A DNA stretch of 64,000 nucleotides from Eubacteriales Family XIII. Incertae Sedis bacterium (GTDB lineage: Bacteria; Bacillota; Clostridia; Peptostreptococcales; Anaerovoracaceae), in contig JAISKC010000052.1 of NCBI GenBank assembly GCA_031261345.1, forward strand, positions 1 through 64,000, read 5' to 3'. Positions 18,601-25,564 of the stretch are shown one piece after another. The position numbers were made by a program, and so were the translations under genes. Position 1 is the first letter of the stretch; the number at the start of each line of letters is the position of its first letter. The notes beneath the pieces were generated by a model. It made no database searches and was not told where the DNA came from. It saw only the letters and a program-made list of their open reading frames with translations.

Positions 18601-18897
18601 GGTGCATCAGAACCCACTGCAAGTTATAGGATAGGCGGAAATGCGATGACTCCACTGACAGGTAATGCCAACACGGCGCAGGCGCAGAAAAGAAGCACAG
18701 GTCTGACTTCTGAAAATGAGCCGAAGGAACCATTAGCTCCGTCCGACAACGAAGGCACATCGGGTAGCGCAGGCTTGACACCGCTTCAGCTCGCAATCAT
18801 CATAGGCGTGATTTTGATAGGAGTGATAGCCGGACTCATCATAGCCAGCAAATTTGGATTATTCAGTGCCAAACATTCCACGCTACACAGCCGATGA
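15646..18897 (+). CDS. CAP-domain surface protein with InlB-type repeats and C-terminal membrane anchor
   Basis: The start at ATG 15646 has GAGGGGG upstream. An N-terminal signal peptide (residues about 5-33) is followed by a CAP/SCP domain (about 45-195) containing LINKARVAAGKTAL, LAENLAVG and ILFDHKRPDGSDWS. A long region of beta-rich repeats (Flg_new/InlB-type, with FSGWSGKG, YIFDSWQPD and YIFKGWSS) fills the middle. An acidic Asp/Lys/Asn-rich linker precedes a C-terminal hydrophobic helix (LAIIIGVILIGVIAGLIIAS) and a short basic tail. There is no LPxTG motif that I can see, so anchoring by a transmembrane helix is more likely. It is separated from TIR2 by 84 bp and may have its own promoter. 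Probably a cell-surface adhesin or matrix protein. Confidence 0.85.
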   Translation: MIRFRVSFITVIVVLVLIVTLLLPTTFDGSYANAEPAEKVAITIDERIEYDKAWKTLELINKARVAAGKTALVMDKSLVNAALTRASEIAILFDHKRPDGSDWSTVPDLHKAAWLAENLAVGQATPEAVVNGSLGWVNSQKHYATLIDAKYKSTGIVCVTIGGNLWWVQVFSSKDATPLSKPANSNKVASVNALTSNLNAHVVISPKVPTTETPIKFSIVNRNNEFDVPLHHEQFDFSWTGNSALLDAAGGVIRTGAPAGSYEITAARSGSKYTIQSGVFKIQTPAYVPPDTKFEVSYLYDDENLPYDAPLVPSVASFYAGSKVYIQPPVKLAGSTFSGWSGKGKVSENPVEVNANGSFNMPEEDVVFTGSFDTSVYDVNFYDVDGALLATEKVSHGTNVDTLPFFLSTDGKPEGPAIEYDSLSELRADHLGGRPCKSFEGEEYIFDSWQPDAETCHNFGVSQRDSKDNFISTFFSVKGDLNLHSKWAKSDDLSDYIPGMDENRIFKISYYASTSDLPIYGGGGEWAPSSEDPVSIPPIAVKTVNMSDQNFLDTQILPTSEYKESMKTYFKKEYGVNIDGNSSYDLPMEWHNVDFGYANLVDGESMIAPVTPRAIYGYLPFKRGEYLDEKPFGPELPQTQVDGVTTIRDFLELQEDYETWYRDEYGDDVNNKLVQLYDKRQKNSGDDYTAINIFLRTAAPKASFEANVPAEIQSEFSKDSKEKYIIPGLPDPITLVVDEEILWGVDAGTQTVNLRLPEDVPSLGTSHAQDYIFKGWSSVPTPTSDDEIAKPGEMLQFDISHNMLTDYGERPIYAQWAKRSFRVYYYLQESDSDYFAVRDGLDWTSKAFPDDGSAASVFDFLGKKLSDYVFTGTPESWSKVILGTGDVEYEVDDYTINSGSYPKTPSAVSDFFRTQKYDYARIILDWKAVKPAGMDLTVASTYAEDKKSGDGKKDPIDDEKDDDENKNGNEQGVNNGENNLADTANGASEPTASYRIGGNAMTPLTGNANTAQAQKRSTGLTSENEPKEPLAPSDNEGTSGSAGLTPLQLAIIIGVILIGVIAGLIIASKFGLFSAKHSTLHSR

Positions 18898-19188
18898 CGA
18901 TATTCCCTCTATCTTTTCGCGAATGTGCGCCACGGTAGACTCAATAGAGTCCGGTTCCCACATATACACAATCTCTCTATGTTCATATTCGCTGATATCG
19001 GCGCACTTATTCGTGCAACCGCAAACCGTCAAAAGCAAGTCATAGTGCGCCCCTGCTTCGGCAACTTCCACTATCGTGCCCTCGGGCAAGTGGCCGACAG
19101 AAAGAAGAAGTCTAACGACCTCCCCTGCGTCCTCGCCCCTGTTATATCCGGCTCGACAGCCGCCACAATATTTTATTCCAATCCTCAT
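18883..19188 (-). CDS. Small Cys-rich conserved hypothetical protein
   Basis: 101 residues beginning MRIGIKYCGGCRAGYNRGED, with a second cysteine cluster LLTVCGCTNKCAD. C-G-G-C plus Y-N/D-R near the N-terminus is seen in a family of small conserved anaerobe proteins of unknown function; a metal or FeS site is inferred. It lies downstream of the 4-hydroxybutyryl-CoA dehydratase gene, separated by a terminator, and overlaps the 3' end of the convergent surface-protein gene by 15 bp. No clear Shine-Dalgarno precedes the ATG. Confidence 0.65.
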   Translation of the reverse strand: MRIGIKYCGGCRAGYNRGEDAGEVVRLLLSVGHLPEGTIVEVAEAGAHYDLLLTVCGCTNKCADISEYEHREIVYMWEPDSIESTVAHIREKIEGISSSAV

Positions 19189-19202
19189 ATATGGTTACAA
19201 AT

Positions 19203-19253
19203 CAGTGGGTGCACCAGTTTTGCCGCAGCGTTTTCCTGCTGACACACCCACTG
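19203..19253. terminator. Long-stem hairpin between the surface-protein gene and abfD
   Basis: CAGTGGGTG (19203-19211) pairs with CACCCACTG (19245-19253), with a small inner GCAG/CTGC stem. On the plus strand it is followed by a T-rich tail, so it can terminate rightward transcription. On the minus strand it would form the leader of the small Cys-rich gene. I could not match it to a riboswitch class. Confidence 0.5.
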
Positions 19254-19300
19254 ATTTCTTTCTTTTTTAATAACATCAAAATTAGTAATAACTATTCTAC

Positions 19301-19336
19301 AAAAAACCTGTGCGCAGGCAACCGCCAACGCACAGG
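19301..19336 (-). terminator. Terminator after the 4-hydroxybutyryl-CoA dehydratase gene
   Basis: On the minus strand CCTGTGCG pairs with CGCACAGG, followed by TTTTTTG. It sits 33 bp past the abfD stop codon. Confidence 0.85.
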
Positions 19337-19368
19337 AAATTCTTAAAAATTACAATTGACCCGCAGAA

Positions 19369-20850
19369 TTACTCTTTGATTCCTGCGACTGCCTTTGCAA
19401 GTTCCTTCTTTGCTGCGATGTTGCCCTGTCTCTGGATCATGATTCTCTGAGCCTGAGGTGAACCTGCACCGTGCATTGATTCCGTTCTGTAACCAACAGC
19501 TGCTGTGCCGAGGCAGAGGTTTTCGAGAAGTCTTAGGACTCTCATTCTGTTCTCGGTTGTTACTGACGGAACGCCTTGGAAGTACTTTGTTGCCCATTCG
19601 CCAACCGTGAGGCCCGACTCCGTAGGAACCTTGAGGTCCGACTTGAAATCCTGCTCAGCGGGCATCGTAACCATGAGTCCACCGGCGATATCTTCGGCCA
19701 AACGAACGATTTCGTATGGGAAGCGAGTAACATTCTGCTTGCAGACGTTTGCAAGGAGAAGGTCAATCTGATAGTTTCCAGCTTCCGTCTTGAATCCCTC
19801 GGACGAGCATGCGATGCCGCAGCTGAAGAGAGTCTCATTCAGGTGAGTCATTTCGATGAGCTTGTCCTTGATGTGTGAAGCCTTTGCCGCACCATTGTAA
19901 TCAGCAGCAAGAGCGGCAGCACCGATGACGACATCACCAACACCAACCTTGCAGCCACCGTATGACTGTCTGTGGTAACCGGCAAATCTCTCGACCATCA
20001 TGCCTGAGAAATCATACTCCTCATTGAGGAAGATTCTGTCGTTCGGAATGAAGACCTTGTCGAATACTACGAGAGCTTCCTGTCCACCGAACTGCTTGTT
20101 GCCGACATCTATGTCCGCACCGGGCTCCGTCTTTCTCGTGTCGCATGACTGACGTCCGTAAATCATGAAAAGTCCGGGAGCGTCCGACTCGATTGCGAAA
20201 GCAACCGCATAAGCCTTATCAGCTTCTGTCATTGCTATTGTAGGCATGATGAGGTGCTCGTGGCTGTTGATAGAACCGGTCTGGTGAGCCTTCGAACCGC
20301 TGACGACGATGCCGTCCGGCCTGTGCTCAACGATGTGGAGGAAGAGATCGGGATCAGCCTGATCCGCCGGACTCTTGCCTCTGTCTCCCTTAGGATCAGT
20401 CATTGCGCCGTCAACTACGAGGTCGTTCTGCTGAATGTAAGTGAGATACTTCTTGAAATTTTCGTGATAGTTTGTGCCGTGTGCCTTATCGCACTCAAAT
20501 GTTGTAGAATAGACAGCGTTGAAAGCGTCCATTCCTACGCATCTCTGGAAACATGAAGCTGTCTTGTTTCCGAGAAGTCTCTGCATCTTCACCTTCTTCT
20601 TCAGATCGTCTGTGCTCTGATGAAGATGTGCAAATCTGTTGACCGTCTCACCTGTGAGATTTGACTTAGCTGTCATAAGATCGGCATATTCCGGATCCTG
20701 AGCCAAATCGTAAGTAATCTTTACGCTGTTTATCGATGGTCTGATGATTGGATGATCCACCCAATTTTCAACTTTTTCGCCGAACATATAGACCTGTGTC
20801 TTGAGCTCTCTAAGGCTCTCGATATACTGATCTCCCGTCTTCAATGTCAT
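19369..20850 (-). CDS. abfD: 4-hydroxybutyryl-CoA dehydratase / vinylacetyl-CoA isomerase
   Basis: The 493-residue protein is a flavin and [4Fe-4S] enzyme that dehydrates 4-hydroxybutyryl-CoA to crotonyl-CoA, the key step in 4-aminobutyrate and succinate fermentation. The three cysteines and one histidine known to bind the cluster are visible: C100 and C104 in ASCFQRCVGMD, and H-x6-C in GYHRQSYGGCKVG near residues 293-300. The 4-hydroxyphenylacetate 3-hydroxylase-like fold is supported by FIPNDRIFLNEEYDFSG and the HEHLIMPTIAM segment. No 4-hydroxybutyrate dehydrogenase or CoA-transferase gene is nearby; the acyl-CoA dehydrogenase-etf operon at 52.5-55.8 kb would take its product on to butyryl-CoA. 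A clean terminator follows. Confidence 0.93.
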   Translation of the reverse strand: MTLKTGDQYIESLRELKTQVYMFGEKVENWVDHPIIRPSINSVKITYDLAQDPEYADLMTAKSNLTGETVNRFAHLHQSTDDLKKKVKMQRLLGNKTASCFQRCVGMDAFNAVYSTTFECDKAHGTNYHENFKKYLTYIQQNDLVVDGAMTDPKGDRGKSPADQADPDLFLHIVEHRPDGIVVSGSKAHQTGSINSHEHLIMPTIAMTEADKAYAVAFAIESDAPGLFMIYGRQSCDTRKTEPGADIDVGNKQFGGQEALVVFDKVFIPNDRIFLNEEYDFSGMMVERFAGYHRQSYGGCKVGVGDVVIGAAALAADYNGAAKASHIKDKLIEMTHLNETLFSCGIACSSEGFKTEAGNYQIDLLLANVCKQNVTRFPYEIVRLAEDIAGGLMVTMPAEQDFKSDLKVPTESGLTVGEWATKYFQGVPSVTTENRMRVLRLLENLCLGTAAVGYRTESMHGAGSPQAQRIMIQRQGNIAAKKELAKAVAGIKE

Positions 20851-21036
20851 ACTACTTCCTCCTTCATTTTTGGTACCCTATATTGGAAAGCGTCAATATA
20901 CACTATCGCCCTCCGTGATTGGTAATTAACCGAAATATAGTATGTGCACCCAAATTCGGGGACACCTTGTTTACACTATACCTCAAAAATAGTATATTAC
21001 ATGTATATCTTTCGTGCAAGAAAAAAAGGGGCAACG

Positions 21037-21717
21037 ATGAGTAATTACGTGATAATTTCAGCCTACCAGAACGCTCCATTGGAAGAGCAGTATGATTTTG
21101 GCGAGGAGGACTATATAGCCTGTGCAGACGGGGGATTTGACCATGCGATCTCTTCAGGTATCCGCCCCGATATAGTAATTGGGGATTTCGACTCCTGTTC
21201 TGTCACCGAGGACTATCTTCACTCTCTCGGCATAGCGGTCAAGCGGTTCGACCCCATCAAAGATGATACCGACACCCTGCTCTGCGTCAGACATGCACTC
21301 GCGCACGGCTTTGAAAATATAGTAATTATCGGTGGTCTCGGCGGTAGTTTCGACCACACCTTTGCAAATATTCAGACACTCTCATTTCTGGCAGATATGG
21401 AGGTAGGCGCAAGGATAGAGACCGAGTCGGAAACAGTCTATATTCTCGCCGGCGACACCGTCAAAGTAGGTCCGGCGGCAAGGCAGGGAAGCAAAAACGC
21501 CTCAATTACCATTACTGGAAAGGAAGGACAGCATTTCTCAGTATTCTCCTATGAAGAACGTACCAGCGGGGTCTACATCGAGGGCGCGAAATACGAACTC
21601 CACGATTCTGTCCTAACGCACAGCTACCCCATAGGGGCCCGAAACGAATTTTTGGCGGCGGGGGAAGCCACAATCAAAGCAGGCTACGGGCGCCTCCTAA
21701 TCACCGTGTCAAAATAA
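21037..21717 (+). CDS. thiN: Thiamine pyrophosphokinase
   Basis: 226 residues starting MSNYVIISAYQN at ATG 21037, with GGGGC a few bases upstream; the upstream ATGs lie in promoter-like DNA. Thiamine pyrophosphokinase transfers pyrophosphate from ATP to thiamine. The diagnostic motifs are ACADGGFDHA, PDIVIGDFDSC, DTDTLLCVRHAL and GGLGGSFDHTFANIQTL. The C-terminal vitamin-binding domain contains SYPIGARNEFL. It stands alone, with no adjacent rpe or rsgA as in many Bacillota. Confidence 0.93.
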   Translation: MSNYVIISAYQNAPLEEQYDFGEEDYIACADGGFDHAISSGIRPDIVIGDFDSCSVTEDYLHSLGIAVKRFDPIKDDTDTLLCVRHALAHGFENIVIIGGLGGSFDHTFANIQTLSFLADMEVGARIETESETVYILAGDTVKVGPAARQGSKNASITITGKEGQHFSVFSYEERTSGVYIEGAKYELHDSVLTHSYPIGARNEFLAAGEATIKAGYGRLLITVSK

Positions 21718-21721
21718 ATCC

Positions 21722-21791
21722 TTCCCGTTTCATTCACAAAATTCACATAAAAAAGGCCCCAAATATGTGAATTATATCAATGAAACGGGAA
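21722..21791. repeat. 70-bp cruciform inverted repeat
   Basis: TTCCCGTTTCATT (21722-21734) is perfectly complementary to AATGAAACGGGAA (21779-21791). Inside, ATTCACAT (21741-21748) pairs with ATGTGAAT (21765-21772). There is no T-run after it, so it is not a simple terminator. It lies between thiN and the HI0933-type flavoprotein gene. Confidence 0.8.
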
Positions 21792-21810
21792 TCATGCACA
21801 ATTCACAGAG

Positions 21811-23334
21811 ATGGATAAAAAAATGACAAGTAATACTGCAAAAAAATATGATGTGGTCGTCGTCGGAGGCGGACCGGCGGGTATGATGGCGGCCATTTCT
21901 GCGGCCGAAGGTGGAGGACAGGTTCTGCTCGTTGAGAAAAACGAAGTAGTCGGGAAAAAGCTCGCACTCACCGGCGGAAGTCGCTGCAATCTCACGACTT
22001 CACTATCCACGGACGAGATCATAGAAAACACGCCGGGCAACGGCCGGTTTCTATACAGCGCACTCAACCGATGGGACAACAATGACATCATAGCCTTCTT
22101 CAAGGGGCTCGGCGTGAAGCTGAAAGAGGAAGACCGCGGCAGAATATTTCCGGTGAGCAATGATGCGCAGACAATCGTTTCGGCACTGAGGAACAGAATG
22201 GCAGAGCTGCAAGTTGAAGTCATCTACAACTCAAGAGTGAGTGAACTACTGACAGATCAAATCAGCGAAAAATATATCGCCGGCACTGATGAAACCAATG
22301 GCATAGTGAGCTCTGCGAACGTGGCCTCCGAGCCGCAATCAAACGATGTCATTGTGGGCACCGACCCGCAATCCACAAAAACAACTGCGCAAACAATCAT
22401 AAGCGGGGTCAAACTACAGTCGGGCGAAACCATCAAAGCCCGAAATGTCATAATAGCGACAGGCGGCAAAAGTTTCCCTGCTACAGGCTCCACAGGAGAC
22501 GGCTATGAACTCGCAAAAACTCTCGGACACACAATCAAGCCGCTATCGCCCGGCGAAGTACCACTGACGTCCGAAGACCCATTTACCAAGAAAGATCGCC
22601 TGCAAGGTCTCAGCCTACAAGACATTTCAGTCAGCGTCCTGAACGCGAAAGGCAAAAAGCTAATTACTCACAGAAACGACCTACTCTTCACGCATTTCGG
22701 GCTGAGCGGACCGGCAATCCTCAGCTCAAGCACATTCGCACTGAAGGAGTTAGAAAAACAAAACCAATCAGCTGTAGAAGCAAAGCAAAACTCGTCATTG
22801 CGAGTGCAGCGAAGCAATCCACATGCAGATTTCACTCGCCCGTGCCATTCGGAGTGCAATGACGTAGTTACTGTAGAACTATCATTAGACATACTGCCGG
22901 ACAGATCCACTGATGAAATAGTGTGCGAAATTGAAAAATGCGTTTTGTGTAGCGGAGACAAGTCGCTGCGAAACGGTCTGCGAGATTTCTTACCGGAAAG
23001 GCTACTATTATACTTTCTAATAAATCTAGACATAAACCCTGACCGCAAGCTCAAAACACTCACCCCAACCGAAGCAAAGTCGCTGGCCGCGCTGTGCAAA
23101 AACTTCATAGTAAATATCAGCGGTTCGCTTCCGCTCGACAAAGCCTTCGTTACCTGCGGCGGCGTGTCCCTGAAAGAAATAAACCCGAAAACAATGGAGA
23201 GCAAACTGGTCAGCGGTCTATATTTCTGCGGCGAAATCCTAGACGTGAACGGCTACACGGGCGGCTTCAACCTAACAGCCGCCTTCACCACCGGCCATCT
23301 AGCCGGCATGGCATCAGCAGCAACGGCCATTTGA
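21811..23334 (+). CDS. HI0933-family NAD(P)/FAD-dependent oxidoreductase (BaiN/YhiN-like)
   Basis: The 507-residue flavoprotein has an N-terminal FAD-binding Rossmann motif (VVVVGGGPAGMMAAISAAEGG), the family motif KKLALTGGSRCNLT, NVIIATGGKSFPATGSTGDGY and a C-terminal YFCGEILDVNGYTGGFNL. The family is conserved but its reaction is unsettled. The protein is about 90 residues longer than usual. The excess maps to two low-complexity segments coded by palindromic elements (SEPQSNDVIVGTDPQSTK near residue 180 and SSLRVQRSNPHADF near 330). The last 42 bases before the final codons are duplicated at 27006-27047, marking the left edge of an inserted island. Confidence 0.88.
   Translation: MDKKMTSNTAKKYDVVVVGGGPAGMMAAISAAEGGGQVLLVEKNEVVGKKLALTGGSRCNLTTSLSTDEIIENTPGNGRFLYSALNRWDNNDIIAFFKGLGVKLKEEDRGRIFPVSNDAQTIVSALRNRMAELQVEVIYNSRVSELLTDQISEKYIAGTDETNGIVSSANVASEPQSNDVIVGTDPQSTKTTAQTIISGVKLQSGETIKARNVIIATGGKSFPATGSTGDGYELAKTLGHTIKPLSPGEVPLTSEDPFTKKDRLQGLSLQDISVSVLNAKGKKLITHRNDLLFTHFGLSGPAILSSSTFALKELEKQNQSAVEAKQNSSLRVQRSNPHADFTRPCHSECNDVVTVELSLDILPDRSTDEIVCEIEKCVLCSGDKSLRNGLRDFLPERLLLYFLINLDINPDRKLKTLTPTEAKSLAALCKNFIVNISGSLPLDKAFVTCGGVSLKEINPKTMESKLVSGLYFCGEILDVNGYTGGFNLTAAFTTGHLAGMASAATAI
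22348..22375. repeat. Palindromic element family A inside the HI0933 gene
   Basis: GTCATTGTGGG and GACCCGCAATCCA arms; a half-copy (CCTCCGAGCCGCAATC) lies just left at 22325-22340. It is in frame and codes for VIVGTDPQS. Confidence 0.75.
22794..22820. repeat. Palindromic element family A (GCGAG arm variant) inside the HI0933 gene
   Basis: GTCATTGCGAG...GAAGCAATCC, coding for SSLRVQRSNP in frame. A degenerate second half (GTGCCATTCGGAGTGCAATGAC) follows at 22842-22863. Confidence 0.75.
23275..23316. repeat. Left 42-bp direct repeat (att-like) of the 3.7-kb island
   Basis: This segment of the flavoprotein 3' end matches 27006-27047 at 41 of 42 positions in direct orientation. Both copies stay open in the flavoprotein reading frame. 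Confidence 0.85.
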
Positions 23335-23456
23335 CTGGCACGGCATAGTGAATGAAATGAGCGTGAGCACTGCGACTTCGCGCAGCACAGGCTACGCGAA
23401 GCAATCTAATCGAGTACACTTTGTTCACAAAGATGTAATTTTCGAAGCCACGCCTG

Positions 23457-23582
23457 TCATCTACTCCGGAACTTAATGAAAATAATAACTATTACAATTA
23501 TGATAACTATCACAGCTCCCACGGGACCGGCATTGGCGATGTCCGCAAGTAGGGGTAATCCGGCTAAAGTAGTAAATTGCAT
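23457..23582 (-). CDS. 41-residue single-span membrane peptide
   Basis: The minus-strand ATG at 23582 is preceded by AGAGGG at 8 bases. The peptide begins MQFTTLAGLPLLADIANAG, continues with a valine/isoleucine-only membrane helix of about 16 residues, and ends FIKFRSR. This is the size and charge pattern of small membrane toxins or membrane-protein regulators, but no family is recognised. It lies downstream of the J-domain/RCC1 gene on the same strand, within the island. Confidence 0.55.
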   Translation of the reverse strand: MQFTTLAGLPLLADIANAGPVGAVIVIIIVIVIIFIKFRSR

Positions 23583-23777
23583 ATAAAAATCCCTCTAAAT
23601 AAAAAATCCATATTTCCGAATAGTGCCAATCAATCCCCTATTCCTTCTTAACAGAAGATTGTGGTAGAAAGAAATACGACATATGCCTATTCGTATTATT
23701 TCTTGTATATTGAGCCTGTTTTATTCGCAAATCAAGCCGAAAGTCTACCCCAAATTCCCCCATTATATATAACATTA

Positions 23778-25523
23778 TCAGTAGGAACTTCCCCCGACAA
23801 AAATTACAGAGCCGCCTGCTCGTCGTCCTATTGTACGTTGGTATCCCGCAGATATGGCAATGATATCCCTCCATTCTGCCACATCACATTGTCCATAATC
23901 ATTTCTACCTTTAGCAATTACAGAGTCATCCGCTCTTAGCCCTATTGTATGAGAAGCCCCTGCAGATATGGCAATGATGTCCCTCCATTCTGATACATCA
24001 CATTGTCCAAAATCATTCTTCCCGATAGCAATTACAGAACCGTCCGCTCGCAGCCCTACTGTGTAAAATTTCCCCGCAGATACGGCAATGATATCCTTCC
24101 ATTCTGATACATCACATTGTCCGTAATCATTTCTACCCGCAGCAATTACAGAGCCGTCCGCTCTTAGCCCTATTGTATGAGAAGCCCCTGCAGATATGGC
24201 AATGATATCCCTCCATTCTGCCACATCACATTGTCCGTAATCATTCCTACCTGTAGCAAATACAGAGCCATCCGCTCGAAGACCTACTGTGTAATAATAC
24301 CCTGCAGATATGGCAATAATATATCTCCATCCTGATAAATCACACTGCCCATTATCATTTCTACCCGCAGCAATTACGGAGCCGTCCGCTCTTAGCCCTA
24401 CTGTATGAGAAACTCCTGCAGATACGGCAATGACATGACCCCATTCTGATACTTCACATTGCCCATTACCATTTCTACCCGTAGCACTTACAGAACCGTC
24501 TGCTCGTATCCACACTTTGTGATAATATCCTGCAGACATCTCGTCGGAACCCGAATGCCTTGTTGCCTCAAACAACAATTCCAGTGTTGCATCAAGCTGA
24601 CTCTCCGCATCATGATAATTTCCGGCTTGCTCAAATTTAGTAACTGCGCCTCTGTAATCCTCAGCTTCAACCAAAGACAAAGCTTCTGAATAAGCTGATT
24701 TTGCCTCTACGTTTGGAATGATTATTGCATAAACAATAATGAACACAGCAAAAACGGATACAAGCGACAAAGAGATTGTTAGATATCTTTTCTTTCTTTT
24801 TCGCTCTATCTTTTGAACCTCATCTCGATGCCGGCCAACTTTATTATAACCTTGCATATTAAATCCATCTTTATCAAGTCCGTCTCTGTTGTAGCCGTTT
24901 CTCCCATAGCCGGCACGATTATAACCACCCCTATTGTATCCTTCTTTGTTATAACCAGACCTGTCGTAACAGGCACGATCATAGCCAACGCGATTGTAAC
25001 CTTTTCGATCATATCCATCCTTGTCAAAACCAGCCTTATCGTATCCATCTCTTGCATACCCATTTCGGTTATAGCCATCTTTTCCGTACCCCGCCCGATT
25101 GTAACCATTTCTATAGCCTTCTTTATCATAACCATCTTTGTCGTAACCAGTTCGATCAAATCCATCTTTACCATATCCGGCACGGTCGTAACCAGCCCTA
25201 TCGTAACCATTTTTATCATAACCATCTCTGCCGTATGTCGAAGAAGCACCCGTTTCTGCTTTTGCTTTTGCACCCGACTTTTTTTCCGAGCTTGACGTAT
25301 TCTTGTGGCTATAGCTCCTGCTGTAGTTGAAACTTTGGCTATGTCCACTCAAATAATCGTATGCAGCATTGATTTCCCGCATACGTTCCTCCGCCAAATC
25401 CTGCAATGGGTTGTCAAGATGCTTATCCGGGTGAAACTCCTTCACAAGCTTTCGATAAGCAGCCTTGATTTCCTCTGCACTTGCAGAAGGCTTAACTCCT
25501 AATACTTTGTACGGATCACTCAT
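23778..25523 (-). CDS. J-domain / GY-pentapeptide repeat / TM / RCC1-repeat protein
   Basis: 581 residues. Residues 1-60 are a canonical J domain (PYKVLGVKPSASAEEIK, with HPD at 31-33). Residues 101-230 are 26 tandem units of G-Y-[DN]-[RK]-x (25 pentads, one tetrad). A basic stretch and one membrane helix (about 248-270) follow, then a TPR-like helical pair (LVEAEDYRGAVTKFEQAGNYHDAE). From about residue 329 to the end are six full 38-residue RCC1-like repeats (SAG...GLRADGSV...GRNDYGQCDVSEW) and a shorter seventh, consistent with a seven-bladed propeller. J domains recruit and activate Hsp70. RCC1 propellers bind proteins or nucleic acids. The membrane helix would put the J domain in the cytoplasm and the propeller outside. 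I know of no characterised protein with this order. Confidence 0.85.
   Translation of the reverse strand: MSDPYKVLGVKPSASAEEIKAAYRKLVKEFHPDKHLDNPLQDLAEERMREINAAYDYLSGHSQSFNYSRSYSHKNTSSSEKKSGAKAKAETGASSTYGRDGYDKNGYDRAGYDRAGYGKDGFDRTGYDKDGYDKEGYRNGYNRAGYGKDGYNRNGYARDGYDKAGFDKDGYDRKGYNRVGYDRACYDRSGYNKEGYNRGGYNRAGYGRNGYNRDGLDKDGFNMQGYNKVGRHRDEVQKIERKRKKRYLTISLSLVSVFAVFIIVYAIIIPNVEAKSAYSEALSLVEAEDYRGAVTKFEQAGNYHDAESQLDATLELLFEATRHSGSDEMSAGYYHKVWIRADGSVSATGRNGNGQCEVSEWGHVIAVSAGVSHTVGLRADGSVIAAGRNDNGQCDLSGWRYIIAISAGYYYTVGLRADGSVFATGRNDYGQCDVAEWRDIIAISAGASHTIGLRADGSVIAAGRNDYGQCDVSEWKDIIAVSAGKFYTVGLRADGSVIAIGKNDFGQCDVSEWRDIIAISAGASHTIGLRADDSVIAKGRNDYGQCDVAEWRDIIAISAGYQRTIGRRAGGSVIFVGGSSY
23781..24539 (-). 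repeat. 114-bp tandem repeats encoding RCC1 units
   Basis: Six consecutive 114-bp units and one partial unit encode the RCC1-like repeats. Adjacent units are nearly identical over long stretches (for example the segment for AISAGASHTIGLRAD occurs twice), which suggests recent expansion by unequal recombination. Confidence 0.85.
24837..25223 (-). repeat. 15-bp minisatellite encoding GY[DN][RK]x pentapeptides
   Basis: 26 tandem units of 15 bp, with one 12-bp unit, all in frame. The G-Y core and the basic fourth position are kept while the fifth residue varies, indicating selection at protein level as well as repeat slippage. Confidence 0.85.
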
Positions 25524-25564
25524 AGAATTAAATTCCTTTCAGCATATCGCCAACAACAATATTC

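Noticed and set aside
19203-19253. Possible riboswitch upstream of the small Cys-rich gene
   Set aside because: The hairpin has a long stem and T-rich plus-strand tail, but I could not find the conserved core of any riboswitch class; a terminator is simpler.
23340-23410. GC-rich repeat-like stretch after the flavoprotein stop
   Set aside because: It contains GCGAAGCAATC resembling half of a family A element, but lacks a matching second half, so it is not listed as a copy.
24813-25348. Long open frames on both strands across the J-domain gene's repeat region
   Set aside because: They are shadows of the 15-bp minisatellite, which keeps several frames open; only the GY frame has a J domain, good start and downstream RCC1 repeats.
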